Assembly: GCA_025450155.1 (NCBI GenBank)
Contig: JANWIB010000034.1
Span: 1-6,657, forward strand
Direction of reading: 5' to 3'
DNA: 6,657 nucleotides
Source: Sphingobacteriaceae bacterium
GTDB taxonomy: Bacteria; Bacteroidota; Bacteroidia; Sphingobacteriales; Sphingobacteriaceae
Below, piece by piece: positions 1 through 6,150 of this stretch (position 1 is its first letter; each line of letters begins with the position of its first letter). The translations under genes and the position numbers were made by a program. Below the pieces are notes generated by a model. That model made no database searches and had not been told where the DNA came from. It saw only the letters and a program-made list of their open reading frames with translations.

Positions 1-250
1 TAAGTGCCTTCGGGTCGGATGTTTTGATAGCCACATAAAGATTAGTATCATCATTCCCTATAGTGTAAAATAATTTAGCTTCAGGATTATAGTATTGCAA
101 AGAATCGCCCCATTCGTTTAATTTTCCATCTGTTTTAATTGGAGTTTTGATATAAATATTTTTAAGTATATCATCTTTTTGAGCAAATGCAACAAATGTA
201 GGGGTTAACAGGATAATGCTAATTAATAGAGAAGCGTATTTTTTTATCAT
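1..250 (-). CDS. Secreted protein with CBM9/DOMON-like N-terminus (partial, 3' end off window)
   Basis: Only the first 83 codons are present; the gene continues beyond the left edge. Translating the minus strand from the ATG at 250-248 gives a clear Sec signal peptide: Lys3-Lys4, a hydrophobic core at about 5-20, and probable cleavage after AFA (residue 23) before Gln24. After a short linker the mature part reads IKTDGKLNEWGDS (about 39-50), then GNDDTNLYVAIKTSDP (65-80). The 'DGKLNEW ... NDDxNLYVAIK' pattern is typical of CBM9-like/DOMON-type beta-sandwich domains at the start of exported Bacteroidota proteins, where it usually binds carbohydrate or sits ahead of another domain. That the protein is exported is well supported by the signal peptide. 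The domain call is a motif judgement, and total length and the function of the rest cannot be seen. It is divergent from the outer-membrane gene on the right. Confidence 0.75.
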   Translation of the reverse strand, partial: MIKKYASLLISIILLTPTFVAFAQKDDILKNIYIKTPIKTDGKLNEWGDSLQYYNPEAKLFYTIGNDDTNLYVAIKTSDPKAL

Positions 251-254
251 GATG

Positions 255-262
255 CAAATATG
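255..262 (-). promoter_or_regulatory. Possible Bacteroidota -7 element for the secreted protein
   Basis: On the minus strand the sequence is CATATTTG, one mismatch from the Bacteroidota -7 consensus TAnnTTTG. It ends only 4 nt before the ATG at 250, so the transcript would have almost no leader. No TTG-type -33 element is seen at the usual distance, so the call is weak. Confidence 0.3.
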
Positions 263-303
263 GACTGTTAAGATAATAAGAAGTTTAATTGACGGGGATT
301 TTA

Positions 304-417
304 TTACGGCAAGCTAACAATTGTTTCTACCACTTTTTTCATATCCGGAGCAGAAACCCATTTGTGCTTGCTGTTCGCCGGCAAATAAATTAGGACAGGG
401 TAAGCCCAATAAAATTT
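304..417 (-). pseudogene. Remnant of a protein-coding gene, cytochrome c-like C-terminal tail
   Basis: The minus strand reads 37 sense codons and a TAA (306-304), preceded directly by an in-frame TAA (420-418) and with no start codon that fits. The peptide begins KFYWAYPVLIYLPANS and ends VSAPDMKKVVETIVSLP. The end resembles the last helix of class I cytochromes c ('VSDADAKKLVxYILSL'), and the preceding 'LPAN' sits where such proteins carry the axial-Met 'MPxN' segment, although here the Met is absent. No CxxCH haem motif can be found upstream in any minus frame up to 535, so the rest of the gene is missing. The composition is protein-like and locally richer in G+C than the AT-rich flanks. 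I read it as the stump of a deleted gene; the cytochrome assignment is tentative, and chance similarity is possible because the peptide is short. Confidence 0.35.
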
Positions 418-487
418 TTAAACATCTTAACGAAAGTTAAATTTTTTATAAAAGTCCACTTTTTTTTAAAGTTTGTAACTTTTGTTG

Positions 488-495
488 TAGTTTTG
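488..495 (+). promoter_or_regulatory. Candidate -7 element for the outer-membrane protein gene
   Basis: TAGTTTTG matches TAnnTTTG exactly and lies 40 nt before the TTG start at 536. A near match, TAACTTTTG (one extra base between the halves), lies just upstream at 476-484. No TTG is found about 19-21 nt upstream of the exact match, so the -33 element is unclear. Confidence 0.35.
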
Positions 496-535
496 ATGTA
501 AAATCTACTTTTCTAACTTAGATCGCTCGTATTAC

Positions 536-1234
536 TTGAAAAAGGTACTTTTTTTGCTTATTGTTGTTGTGTTGTGTTGTAAGGTTTCTTTTGCACAATA
601 CAATTTCTATCGTTTAAAAGCTGGTTTAGGTGGAGGAGCTACCATGGCTTTTACAGATGTAGCGAAAAGTAATATCTCTCCGGCTTTTTCAGGCAGTTTA
701 GATTTTAACATTACTCCCTTTGTTTCTGCGGGGATAGAAATTCAAAAAGGAACCATCTCAGCCGGAGACAGCATTCAGGATCCACATAAACGGTTTTTTA
801 AAAATAGTTACACGGCAATTGTTGCTAATGGAACAATTCAGTTAGGACAATTGATGAACATAGAGTTGAATAGTTTTTTGTATAAGATACGAGGTATTTA
901 TTTTGGTACCGGTGTTGGCTTAATAATGAATAAGCAATCAGAAATAGTTAGAACCAAAATAAATCCCGATGGGAAATTATACACCTTTCCAGGTTTAGAT
1001 AAAGAAATGGAGCTGATGGTTCCATCAAAAATAGGGTATAATTATGAAATTAAGGATCGTTGGAATTATGTGCGGTATGTCTTTTTTATAGAGCATCAGT
1101 TCAACGTAGCTTTTGGCGAAAACTTAGATGGTTATCATGATCCTGAATCAAAATTTAAGAACAAATCTCCTGATATGTACAGTTTAACCAGTTTTGGAAT
1201 TAAGTATACATTTGGTCCCGAGGGGATTTATTGA
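536..1234 (+). CDS. Small outer-membrane beta-barrel protein, TTG start
   Basis: The 232-residue product has a typical signal peptide: Lys2-Lys3, a hydrophobic core LFLLIVVVL, and predicted cleavage after SFA (residue 20) before Gln21. There is no lipobox, so this is not a lipoprotein. The mature part alternates polar and aromatic/hydrophobic residues in strand-like stretches, with Gly-rich turns (AGLGGGATMAF at 29-39). It closes with SLTSFGIKYTFG, which looks like the final membrane strand of the porin-like OMP_b-brl families of Bacteroidota; only PEGIY follows. About 210 mature residues suit an 8- to 10-strand barrel. The start codon is TTG: the frame is open upstream only to a TGA at 494-496 and holds no ATG, and the first internal ATG (codon 37) would remove the signal peptide. 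The gene stands alone, divergent from the left-hand secreted protein and 67 nt ahead of the rhomboid gene. Location in the outer membrane is a good inference; ligand or role is unknown. Confidence 0.75.
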   Translation: MKKVLFLLIVVVLCCKVSFAQYNFYRLKAGLGGGATMAFTDVAKSNISPAFSGSLDFNITPFVSAGIEIQKGTISAGDSIQDPHKRFFKNSYTAIVANGTIQLGQLMNIELNSFLYKIRGIYFGTGVGLIMNKQSEIVRTKINPDGKLYTFPGLDKEMELMVPSKIGYNYEIKDRWNYVRYVFFIEHQFNVAFGENLDGYHDPESKFKNKSPDMYSLTSFGIKYTFGPEGIY

Positions 1235-1275
1235 TTTGAAAATTGTACAGCCCTGTTTATTATAAAAAACCTTCC

Positions 1276-1283
1276 TAATTTTG
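1276..1283 (+). promoter_or_regulatory. Candidate -7 element for the rhomboid gene
   Basis: TAATTTTG is an exact match to the Bacteroidota TAnnTTTG -7 box and ends 18 nt before the ATG at 1302. This would give the rhomboid gene its own transcript with a leader of about 10-15 nt. A -33 TTG at the normal spacing is not evident. Confidence 0.45.
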
Positions 1284-1301
1284 TACCTATTCATTTTATA
1301 G

Positions 1302-1916
1302 ATGGAGCACTTTATTAGCGATACCCCTGTAGCCAGCCTTATATTTGTATTCACCATAATTACCAGCTTATACGCCTTTTCTAATGCTGAAGTATATGGT
1401 AAATTTATGCTGCATCCTTATAGTGTAAGCCGTGGGCATAGGGTATACTCCATTATAACTAGTGGCTTAATTCATAAAGATTGGGGGCACCTGTTCTTTA
1501 ATATGCTTTCGTATTTTTTCTTTGCCTTTACGCTTGAAAGTATAATAGGACATTGGCAATTTGCGGTTCTTTACCTGGTTAGCCTGGCATTAAGTGATCT
1601 GAGTACCATCTTGAAACATAAAGATCATTTTGGGTATAATAGTTTAGGGGCTTCCGGGGCTGTTTCTGCGGTCGTTTTCAGCTATATTTTATTTGAGCCT
1701 TTATCCAAAATGATGATTTTTCCTTTGCCTATTCCAATACCGGCAGTTCTTTTTGGAGTTTTATATCTTGCCTATAGTGCTTATGCGTCAAAACAATCGA
1801 GTTACATCAATCACGATGCACACTTTTTTGGAGCCATCTCAGGTGTTGTTATCACGATTATTCTTTATCCGCAGGTAGTGAATTACTTTATTAGTAAAGT
1901 TAGTGGAGCGCTTTAA
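1302..1916 (+). CDS. Rhomboid family intramembrane serine protease
   Basis: This is an inner-membrane protease that cuts transmembrane segments of substrate proteins within the bilayer. The 204-residue protein has the compact six-helix core of bacterial rhomboids, with hydrophobic segments at about 11-28, 64-82, 86-104, 116-134, 138-160 and 175-197. All family landmarks are present: HKDWGHLFFN (58-67) in helix 2, with His63 and Asn67 matching the oxyanion-hole His/Asn of GlpG; GASGA (116-120) with nucleophile Ser118; and HDAHFFGAISG (171-181) with catalytic His174 in the helix 6 AHxxGxxxG motif. The Ser-His spacing of 56 residues fits the family. There is no extra cytosolic domain, and length is normal for the short bacterial type. 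The ATG at 1302 is the natural start and follows a TAnnTTTG box. The 3' end overlaps the opposing gene by 17 nt. An intact active site predicts activity; the substrate cannot be told from context. Confidence 0.93.
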   Translation: MEHFISDTPVASLIFVFTIITSLYAFSNAEVYGKFMLHPYSVSRGHRVYSIITSGLIHKDWGHLFFNMLSYFFFAFTLESIIGHWQFAVLYLVSLALSDLSTILKHKDHFGYNSLGASGAVSAVVFSYILFEPLSKMMIFPLPIPIPAVLFGVLYLAYSAYASKQSSYINHDAHFFGAISGVVITIILYPQVVNYFISKVSGAL

Positions 1917-2889
1917 TTGTTGAGTTTATTACTTCAGGGGAAATAACCGAATCATCTTCATTCAACAGAAAATTTATAGGCTTTTCAGGATTTTTAATAA
2001 TCTCAAAAAGGGTAATGTTCCACGGTTTCCAAAAGTTCTCTAAAACCTGTCCATACGTTTTATTTTGCCATTCATCAAATAGGGGTTTCCCACTAATGGT
2101 GTAAAATGGCATGCTTTCCACATAAACGGCCTCATTCGTTGGCAAGAAGGTATAGTCGGGCAAGCGGTTAAATAGGTAGGCCGAGTAGAAAAACCGGCCG
2201 CAAAGTTCCTCAAACTGGATAGGATGCAGGGGTTTCCCCTCTATTTTAGATATAATATCCTGGTGATATTGCAGATTGGCACCATTGTCCTGCAAGCAGG
2301 CGATTATTCCAAAATCCTTCATTTTTAATGAAAACGTGAGGGTATTTATTTCATCGCGATAGCTAAAAGTATCCACCGGGTTTTTAACAGGAAATACCAG
2401 AATGGTCCACGGCAGCGCCCCTTCAAATTCAAAAGGCTGAATAAGCGATTGGAGCATTTTATGCAAATTCTCAAACTTATGAATCAGCGATTGTGAGAAA
2501 TTAAATGGTTCTCCGGTAACTATTTGTTGATTTTGCGCCCGCCGAATTTCATAATGGATCATCCCATAAACCAGCTTTCCAATCCATTGAAAAAGATTGA
2601 GCTGATCTAATGCTTTAACCTTTTCATAACCTGAGGTAAAAGCTTCGCAAATTTTCACCTCAAGAGCATTGATAGCTGTTTGAGTAGTTTCTGAACAAGG
2701 AATGGTAATATCACTGTAGGTAACTATTTGTTCATCTAATAATTTAAAGGGCTTTTCGGCTAGTTGGTATTCTTTTAGTAACCATTTAGGAAAAAGGTTA
2801 AGTGCTATATCGGTTTTTGTTCCGGTTAGGAGGCAAGTTTTTTCGTTAAATATAAAAGGATTGAAAGGATTATAAAGTTGGATTGACAT
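1900..2889 (-). CDS. Conserved-looking protein of unknown function with zinc-finger/HNH-like N-terminal motif
   Basis: I do not recognise this protein family with confidence. From the ATG at 2889-2887 it has 329 residues, no signal peptide and no convincing membrane segment, so it is probably cytoplasmic. The N-terminus reads IFNEKTCLLTG (13-23), then NLFPKWLLKEYQL (31-43). This layout resembles the zinc-ribbon/HNH-like opening 'CxxCG ... EHVFPKWLL' of several uncharacterised proteins, but the second Cys is replaced (C19-L-L-T22-G) and the EH is missing, so metal binding is doubtful. Later parts are rich in aromatic residues, including a probable helical stretch (70-120) and a mixed C-terminal part with FWKPWNITLF (286-295). 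The frame stays open upstream to 2943, but I chose 2889 because an exact TAnnTTTG promoter box lies at 2902-2895, inside the would-be extension, and that extension (MLSILFRKPTLVISIFVS) is unlike the rest. The stop lies inside the rhomboid gene on the other strand. Confidence 0.7.
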   Translation of the reverse strand: MSIQLYNPFNPFIFNEKTCLLTGTKTDIALNLFPKWLLKEYQLAEKPFKLLDEQIVTYSDITIPCSETTQTAINALEVKICEAFTSGYEKVKALDQLNLFQWIGKLVYGMIHYEIRRAQNQQIVTGEPFNFSQSLIHKFENLHKMLQSLIQPFEFEGALPWTILVFPVKNPVDTFSYRDEINTLTFSLKMKDFGIIACLQDNGANLQYHQDIISKIEGKPLHPIQFEELCGRFFYSAYLFNRLPDYTFLPTNEAVYVESMPFYTISGKPLFDEWQNKTYGQVLENFWKPWNITLFEIIKNPEKPINFLLNEDDSVISPEVINSTIKALH

Positions 2890-2894
2890 GGAAA

Positions 2895-2902
2895 CAAAGA
2901 TA
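2895..2902 (-). promoter_or_regulatory. -7 promoter element placing the unknown gene near-leaderless
   Basis: The minus strand reads TATCTTTG, an exact TAnnTTTG match, followed by only TTTCC before the ATG at 2889. A start site at the normal distance would fall at or within a few bases of the start codon. This decides the choice of start for the downstream gene. No TTG -33 element is seen at the standard spacing. Confidence 0.5.
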
Positions 2903-2960
2903 GAAATAACTAATGTGGGTTTTCTGAATAATATTGACAACAAATAAGCATAAGAGTTTG

Positions 2961-2968
2961 TAGATTTG
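2961..2968 (+). promoter_or_regulatory. Candidate promoter for the WbsX-like gene
   Basis: TAGATTTG is an exact TAnnTTTG -7 box, and a TTG at 2934-2936 lies 24 nt upstream, slightly beyond the usual 17-23 nt. It is back to back with the minus-strand promoter at 2895-2902, so this short region drives both directions. Its transcript would carry a leader of roughly 185-190 nt before the ATG at 3160, containing the short ORF at 3024-3146. Confidence 0.4.
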
Positions 2969-3023
2969 TATTGTAATATGAGTTTAGAATATTTTCAAAG
3001 AAGAATTGTGGAGAAGAAAAATA

Positions 3024-3146
3024 ATGGAATCGTTAGACACAAAGTATGTTAAAAGCAGTGTAATTAAACGTATATGGAATAGTAAGTTATATACTAAGAT
3101 TGGCTATATTTCATTTTTACGATTATTATATATGGGTTTAAAATAA
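3024..3146 (+). pseudogene. Short ORF, likely C-terminal remnant of a glycosyltransferase
   Basis: An ATG-started frame encodes 40 residues, beginning MESLDTKYVKSS and ending SKLYTKIGYISFLRLLYMGLK at the TAA at 3144-3146. The basic, aromatic ending 'KxGYxSFLRLLYxxLK' resembles the tails of family 2 glycosyltransferases, including the two in this window (NYGFSIWIRFIFKKFK and HFGLFVFLHYKIKKIK). The same frame is open back to 2988 without an ATG and would add IFKEELWRRKI. A neighbouring frame starts at ATG 2978 with MSLEYF, so a single-base slip near 2993 would join the two. This pattern fits a gene whose front was deleted. It could instead be a genuine small protein or a leader peptide for the WbsX-like gene, whose start is 13 nt downstream. 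Similarity is judged by eye and is modest. Confidence 0.35.
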
Positions 3147-3159
3147 GTGTGGGGTAATA

Positions 3160-4266
3160 ATGAATAGCGACAAAATAAGAGCCATTGCATTTTATTTACC
3201 ACAATACCACCCAATCCCAGAAAATGATGTATGGTGGGGAAAGGGCTTTACCGAATGGACGAATGTAACCAAAGCCAAACCACTTTTTAGGGGCCATGAA
3301 CAGCCTAGATTGCCATCAGAGTTAGGTTTTTATGATTTACGTGTTCCGGAAGTTCGAGAGGCTCAGGCAGAATTAGCTCAAAAATATGGTATACATGGAT
3401 TTTGCTACTGGCATTATTGGTTTGGGAATGGCAAGCGAATATTAGAACGTCCATTTGAAGAAGTATTAAGATCAGGAAAACCTGATTTTCCTTTTTGTTT
3501 AGCCTGGGCGAATGAAAGCTGGACTGGAATTTGGCATGGATTGACCGATAAAACAATGATTGAGCAAACCTATCCGGGAAAAGAAGATTACATTGCTCAT
3601 TTTGATTATTTACTTGAAGCATTTAAAGACCCACGGTATATTACTGTTGGGGGAAAGCCATTATTTATGGTCTATAAACCCGAATTTATTCCCGATATCA
3701 ACTTATTTGTAGACACGTTTCAAACTTTGGCTTTAAAAGCAGGATTAAAGGGAATTCATTTAGTAGCAACCAATGTTCCTCCTGACTGGAATGCCCCAAA
3801 ATATGGTTTCGATGCAATTACCTTGTTTAATGTTCCGAAAATAGCATTTGTTGAACCCAAAGAAACGGTAAAAAGGTTGTACATGAAAATTAAAAAAAGC
3901 CTTAAGGATAGTCGTTTTTATAAAAAATGGATTAAAAGACCAACTTATATTTATTCTTACAAAGATGCTATGCAATATTTTATTGATGATTATATTCCCA
4001 ATGGTTTTTACTATCCTATGGTGGTTCCCAATTGGGATAATAGTCCCAGATGTGGGGAAAGTGGATTTATTCTGCATGGATCAACGCCCGATTTATTTAA
4101 ACAAGTAGTTGAGAAGGCGGTTGAAAAAGTTAAAAATCACCCCCATGATAATAAAATAATTTTTATTAAATCTTGGAATGAATGGGCGGAGGGCAACTAT
4201 CTTGAACCTGATTCGAAATGGGGGCATCAGTATTTACAAATGATTGGACACTTTTTAAATAGATAA
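3160..4266 (+). CDS. WbsX-type glycosyltransferase / GH99-like (beta/alpha)8 protein
   Basis: The 368-residue protein matches the WbsX family (Pfam Glyco_tran_WbsX, also annotated glycoside hydrolase family 99-like), found in O-antigen, capsule and EPS gene clusters. Landmarks in order: AIAFYLPQYHPIPEND (8-23), WWGKGFTEWTNV (25-36), the YGIHGFCYWHYWF block (76-88), CLAWANESWTGIW (113-125), KPLFMVYKP, VPNWDNSPR, and SWNEWAEGNYLEPD (338-351). In GH99 enzymes the conserved acid residues lie in comparable Glu-rich motifs, so Glu341 and Glu344 are candidates for the active site. Length is usual and there is no signal peptide, which suits a cytoplasmic role in building the glycan rather than extracellular degradation. 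Whether it transfers or hydrolyses sugar is not settled for this family. GGGG at 3151-3154 lies 5 nt before the ATG and may help ribosome binding. The gene converges on the glycosyltransferase genes to its right, with 43 nt between the stops. Confidence 0.9.
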   Translation: MNSDKIRAIAFYLPQYHPIPENDVWWGKGFTEWTNVTKAKPLFRGHEQPRLPSELGFYDLRVPEVREAQAELAQKYGIHGFCYWHYWFGNGKRILERPFEEVLRSGKPDFPFCLAWANESWTGIWHGLTDKTMIEQTYPGKEDYIAHFDYLLEAFKDPRYITVGGKPLFMVYKPEFIPDINLFVDTFQTLALKAGLKGIHLVATNVPPDWNAPKYGFDAITLFNVPKIAFVEPKETVKRLYMKIKKSLKDSRFYKKWIKRPTYIYSYKDAMQYFIDDYIPNGFYYPMVVPNWDNSPRCGESGFILHGSTPDLFKQVVEKAVEKVKNHPHDNKIIFIKSWNEWAEGNYLEPDSKWGHQYLQMIGHFLNR

Positions 4267-4309
4267 ATCCATTTCGGATTCGGGTTAACTCTTCACAATA
4301 AATGCCTAA

Positions 4310-5413
4310 TTATACCAAAGCAATTGCTCGATACACTGATAGTGTTTTTTCCAAGCATTGTTGGAATGAAAATTGCTTAAGTTGTTCACCTGCACTTATT
4401 TTTAATTGCATCCTAAGTTCATTATTTTCCAAAACCGCCAAGATGGCATTCTTTATATCATTTATATCTAAAGGATCGAAATAAACTACTGCATCTCCTC
4501 CTACTTCTTTAAAACAACTTGTATTACTTGCCACAACTGGGCAATTATAATAAAATGCCTCTAATAATGGGAGTCCAAACCCTTCGTAAAGAGATGGATA
4601 AACGAAAAGAAGGGCATTTTTATACAATAATCCCAATTCTTCATCAGAGACGTTGATTTGTTTAACACGAGAATGGATTTTATTCCGAATGAGAAATTCT
4701 TGTTCTACAATATTGAATGGCCCTCCACCTGAACATATAACGGTAATCTCAGAATATTTACCAAGAATAGGAGTAATTGCGGAAATAAATTTAAAAAAAT
4801 TCTTGTATCCCGATCGATCACCGACAAATAAAATATAATTTTCAGGAACGTTGTAAGTATTAGTTGACATTACTTTAAAGGGAGGAGCAGTAAAGCCATG
4901 ATGAATTACAGTTATTTTAGTATCGGGAATACTATAAATTTTTTGGAGATCATCTTTTGTGGATTGTGAAATAGCGATAAAATGAGTTGCCTTTTCTATC
5001 AATAATCTTTTATATGTGGTAAATGGGTCTTTGGGGGTAAAATATTCTGGAAACAACTCATGTATCATGTCATGAACTGTTAATACAAATGGCTTGTGTA
5101 ACTTTTTTAGAAAATAGGGATGATAGTAGGTAGGATGAAAAATATCAAAATTGTTTTCACTGATCTCATATCTGGAGTACCATTTATTCCATTTGTATCG
5201 TCTAGATTCTTTTTTTAATAAGGAATTACCTATGAGCCCCGTAAGGGGGAAAGATTGGTTAGATAGGTAATGATTTTGAGTATATAGTAAGCTCAAATCA
5301 CAAAGATATCCCTCCTGTTGATTAATACCATTATAAAGATTTGCAAAATATCTCGAAATGCCACCAAAACGTTGCATTGAAAATGTCTGATGATCAAAAA
5401 GTATCTTTACCAT
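4310..5413 (-). CDS. GT4-family glycosyltransferase (group 1, GT-B fold)
   Basis: This enzyme transfers a sugar from a nucleotide-activated donor to a growing glycan, with a retaining mechanism, at the cytoplasmic membrane face. The 367-residue product has the two Rossmann halves of GT-B enzymes. The N-terminal half holds the acceptor-side FGGISRYFANL (16-26) and LTVHDMIHELFPEYF (111-125), followed by FIAISQSTKDDL and the VIHHGF loop (169-174). The donor half begins ILFVGDRSGYKNF (194-206), where Arg200 and Lys204 match the phosphate-binding basic residues. It continues through PSLYEGFGLPLLEAF (273-287), the family E-x7-E signature with Glu277 and Glu285, then CPVVASNTSCFKEVGGDAVVYFDP (291-314). 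The ending is a helical FSFQQCLEKTLSVYRAI. Length is normal and nothing is broken. The ATG at 5413 overlaps the stop of the upstream GT2 gene by 7 nt, so translational coupling is likely. The profile resembles mannosyl/rhamnosyl-type GT4s, but the sugar cannot be told from sequence alone. Confidence 0.92.
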   Translation of the reverse strand: MVKILFDHQTFSMQRFGGISRYFANLYNGINQQEGYLCDLSLLYTQNHYLSNQSFPLTGLIGNSLLKKESRRYKWNKWYSRYEISENNFDIFHPTYYHPYFLKKLHKPFVLTVHDMIHELFPEYFTPKDPFTTYKRLLIEKATHFIAISQSTKDDLQKIYSIPDTKITVIHHGFTAPPFKVMSTNTYNVPENYILFVGDRSGYKNFFKFISAITPILGKYSEITVICSGGGPFNIVEQEFLIRNKIHSRVKQINVSDEELGLLYKNALLFVYPSLYEGFGLPLLEAFYYNCPVVASNTSCFKEVGGDAVVYFDPLDINDIKNAILAVLENNELRMQLKISAGEQLKQFSFQQCLEKTLSVYRAIALV

Positions 5414-6150
5414 AATTCGTTATCACCAGGAAGATTTCGTAGTCTATTTTTTATTTTTTTAATCTTGTAATGCAGAAATACAAATAAACCAAAATGTTTT
5501 CTAATAATTTTTGACTTGTTAGTAGTAAAAAAAGTATCTTGGTGTTGAGCAGAAAATCCTCCTGATGCATAATTAACAATTAAAATCGGAAAGAATTGCT
5601 TACTAAAGTCTGAATCTTTCCAAAGTTGCATATTTAAAACGTAATCCGCCCTGACTTTATAACGTTCATCATAATGATATTTTTCAAAAACTCTTATGGG
5701 ATAAAAAATGCTTTGATGACAAATATTCCCCTTAGTTAACATGTATGCTGTAAATTTTTTCCCGCTAATCTTGTCTTTCCATTTGCTCATTCCATAATAG
5801 ATACAATTTGTTTTTTTTAAGTTAAAAGCCATTTGACTAAATCCTTCAAATAAAACATCGTCAGCACCCAAAAACAATACCCAGTTGCCATGGATGTAGT
5901 GTAGCGCCTTATTCATTGCATTATAAATGCCTTTGTCCGGCTCACATTTCCAAAATGCAAGATTGGAATTATATTTAGTTAATATTTCTAATGTTCCATC
6001 AGTACTACCACCATCAAGTATAACATGTTCTATTCTTGGGTATTTTTGGTTAATAACACTCTTAATACAGTGTTCCAAATGATTCACTGCATTAAGAGTA
6101 ACGGTGATAATACTGATTAGTGGAATATCATTATCTCTATGCTTGCCCAT
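5407..6150 (-). CDS. GT2-family glycosyltransferase (WcaA/WfgS-like)
   Basis: This is an inverting sugar transferase for surface polysaccharide assembly, with a GT-A fold. From the ATG at 6150 it has 247 residues. Landmarks: LISIITVTLNAVNHLEHCI (11-29) with the first nucleotide-binding strand; HVILDGGSTDGT (42-53); CEPDKGIYNAMNKAL (69-83); and VLFLGADDVL (91-100) as the DxD-type metal/nucleotide site. These are followed by NICHQSIFYP (142-151) and YKVRADYVLNMQLW (164-177), blocks shared by the WcaA/WfgS-like group. The C-terminus is basic and aromatic and may lie on the membrane. An in-frame TTG at 6162 would add four residues (MFIG), but ATG 6150 fits the family start better. It is 88 nt downstream of a truncated paralogue and overlaps the GT4 start by 7 nt (ATGGTAA), so the genes are very probably cotranscribed. 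The last residues (LPGDNELW) are unlike the paralogue. Donor sugar is unknown. Confidence 0.92.
   Translation of the reverse strand: MGKHRDNDIPLISIITVTLNAVNHLEHCIKSVINQKYPRIEHVILDGGSTDGTLEILTKYNSNLAFWKCEPDKGIYNAMNKALHYIHGNWVLFLGADDVLFEGFSQMAFNLKKTNCIYYGMSKWKDKISGKKFTAYMLTKGNICHQSIFYPIRVFEKYHYDERYKVRADYVLNMQLWKDSDFSKQFFPILIVNYASGGFSAQHQDTFFTTNKSKIIRKHFGLFVFLHYKIKKIKNRLRNLPGDNELW

Noticed and set aside
1247..1256. ACAGCCCTGT palindrome between the outer-membrane and rhomboid genes
   Set aside because: The stem is at most 3-4 bp with too small a loop and no T-run; probably chance.
2890..2943. N-terminal extension of the unknown minus-strand protein (18 extra residues, MLSILFRKPTLVISIFVS)
   Set aside because: It contains the TATCTTTG promoter box, which places transcription at about the internal ATG at 2889; the extension is hydrophobic but not followed by a sensible cleavage site.
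3305..3622. Minus-strand open frame of about 105 codons inside the WbsX-like gene
   Set aside because: It lies fully antisense to a well-supported gene, and its translation is low-complexity and unlike any family.
3760..4077. Second minus-strand open frame of about 105 codons inside the WbsX-like gene
   Set aside because: Antisense shadow of the WNEWAEG-family gene, with no domain pattern of its own.
4266..4280. Small inverted repeat AATCC-atttc-GGATT between the convergent WbsX-like and GT4 genes
   Set aside because: A 5-bp AT-containing stem without a following T-run on either strand is too weak to call a terminator.
4302..4838. Plus-strand open frames of about 60 codons (4302-4484 and 4653-4838) opposite the GT4 gene
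   Set aside because: Both are antisense to the GT4 donor domain; no promoter or protein-like pattern was seen.
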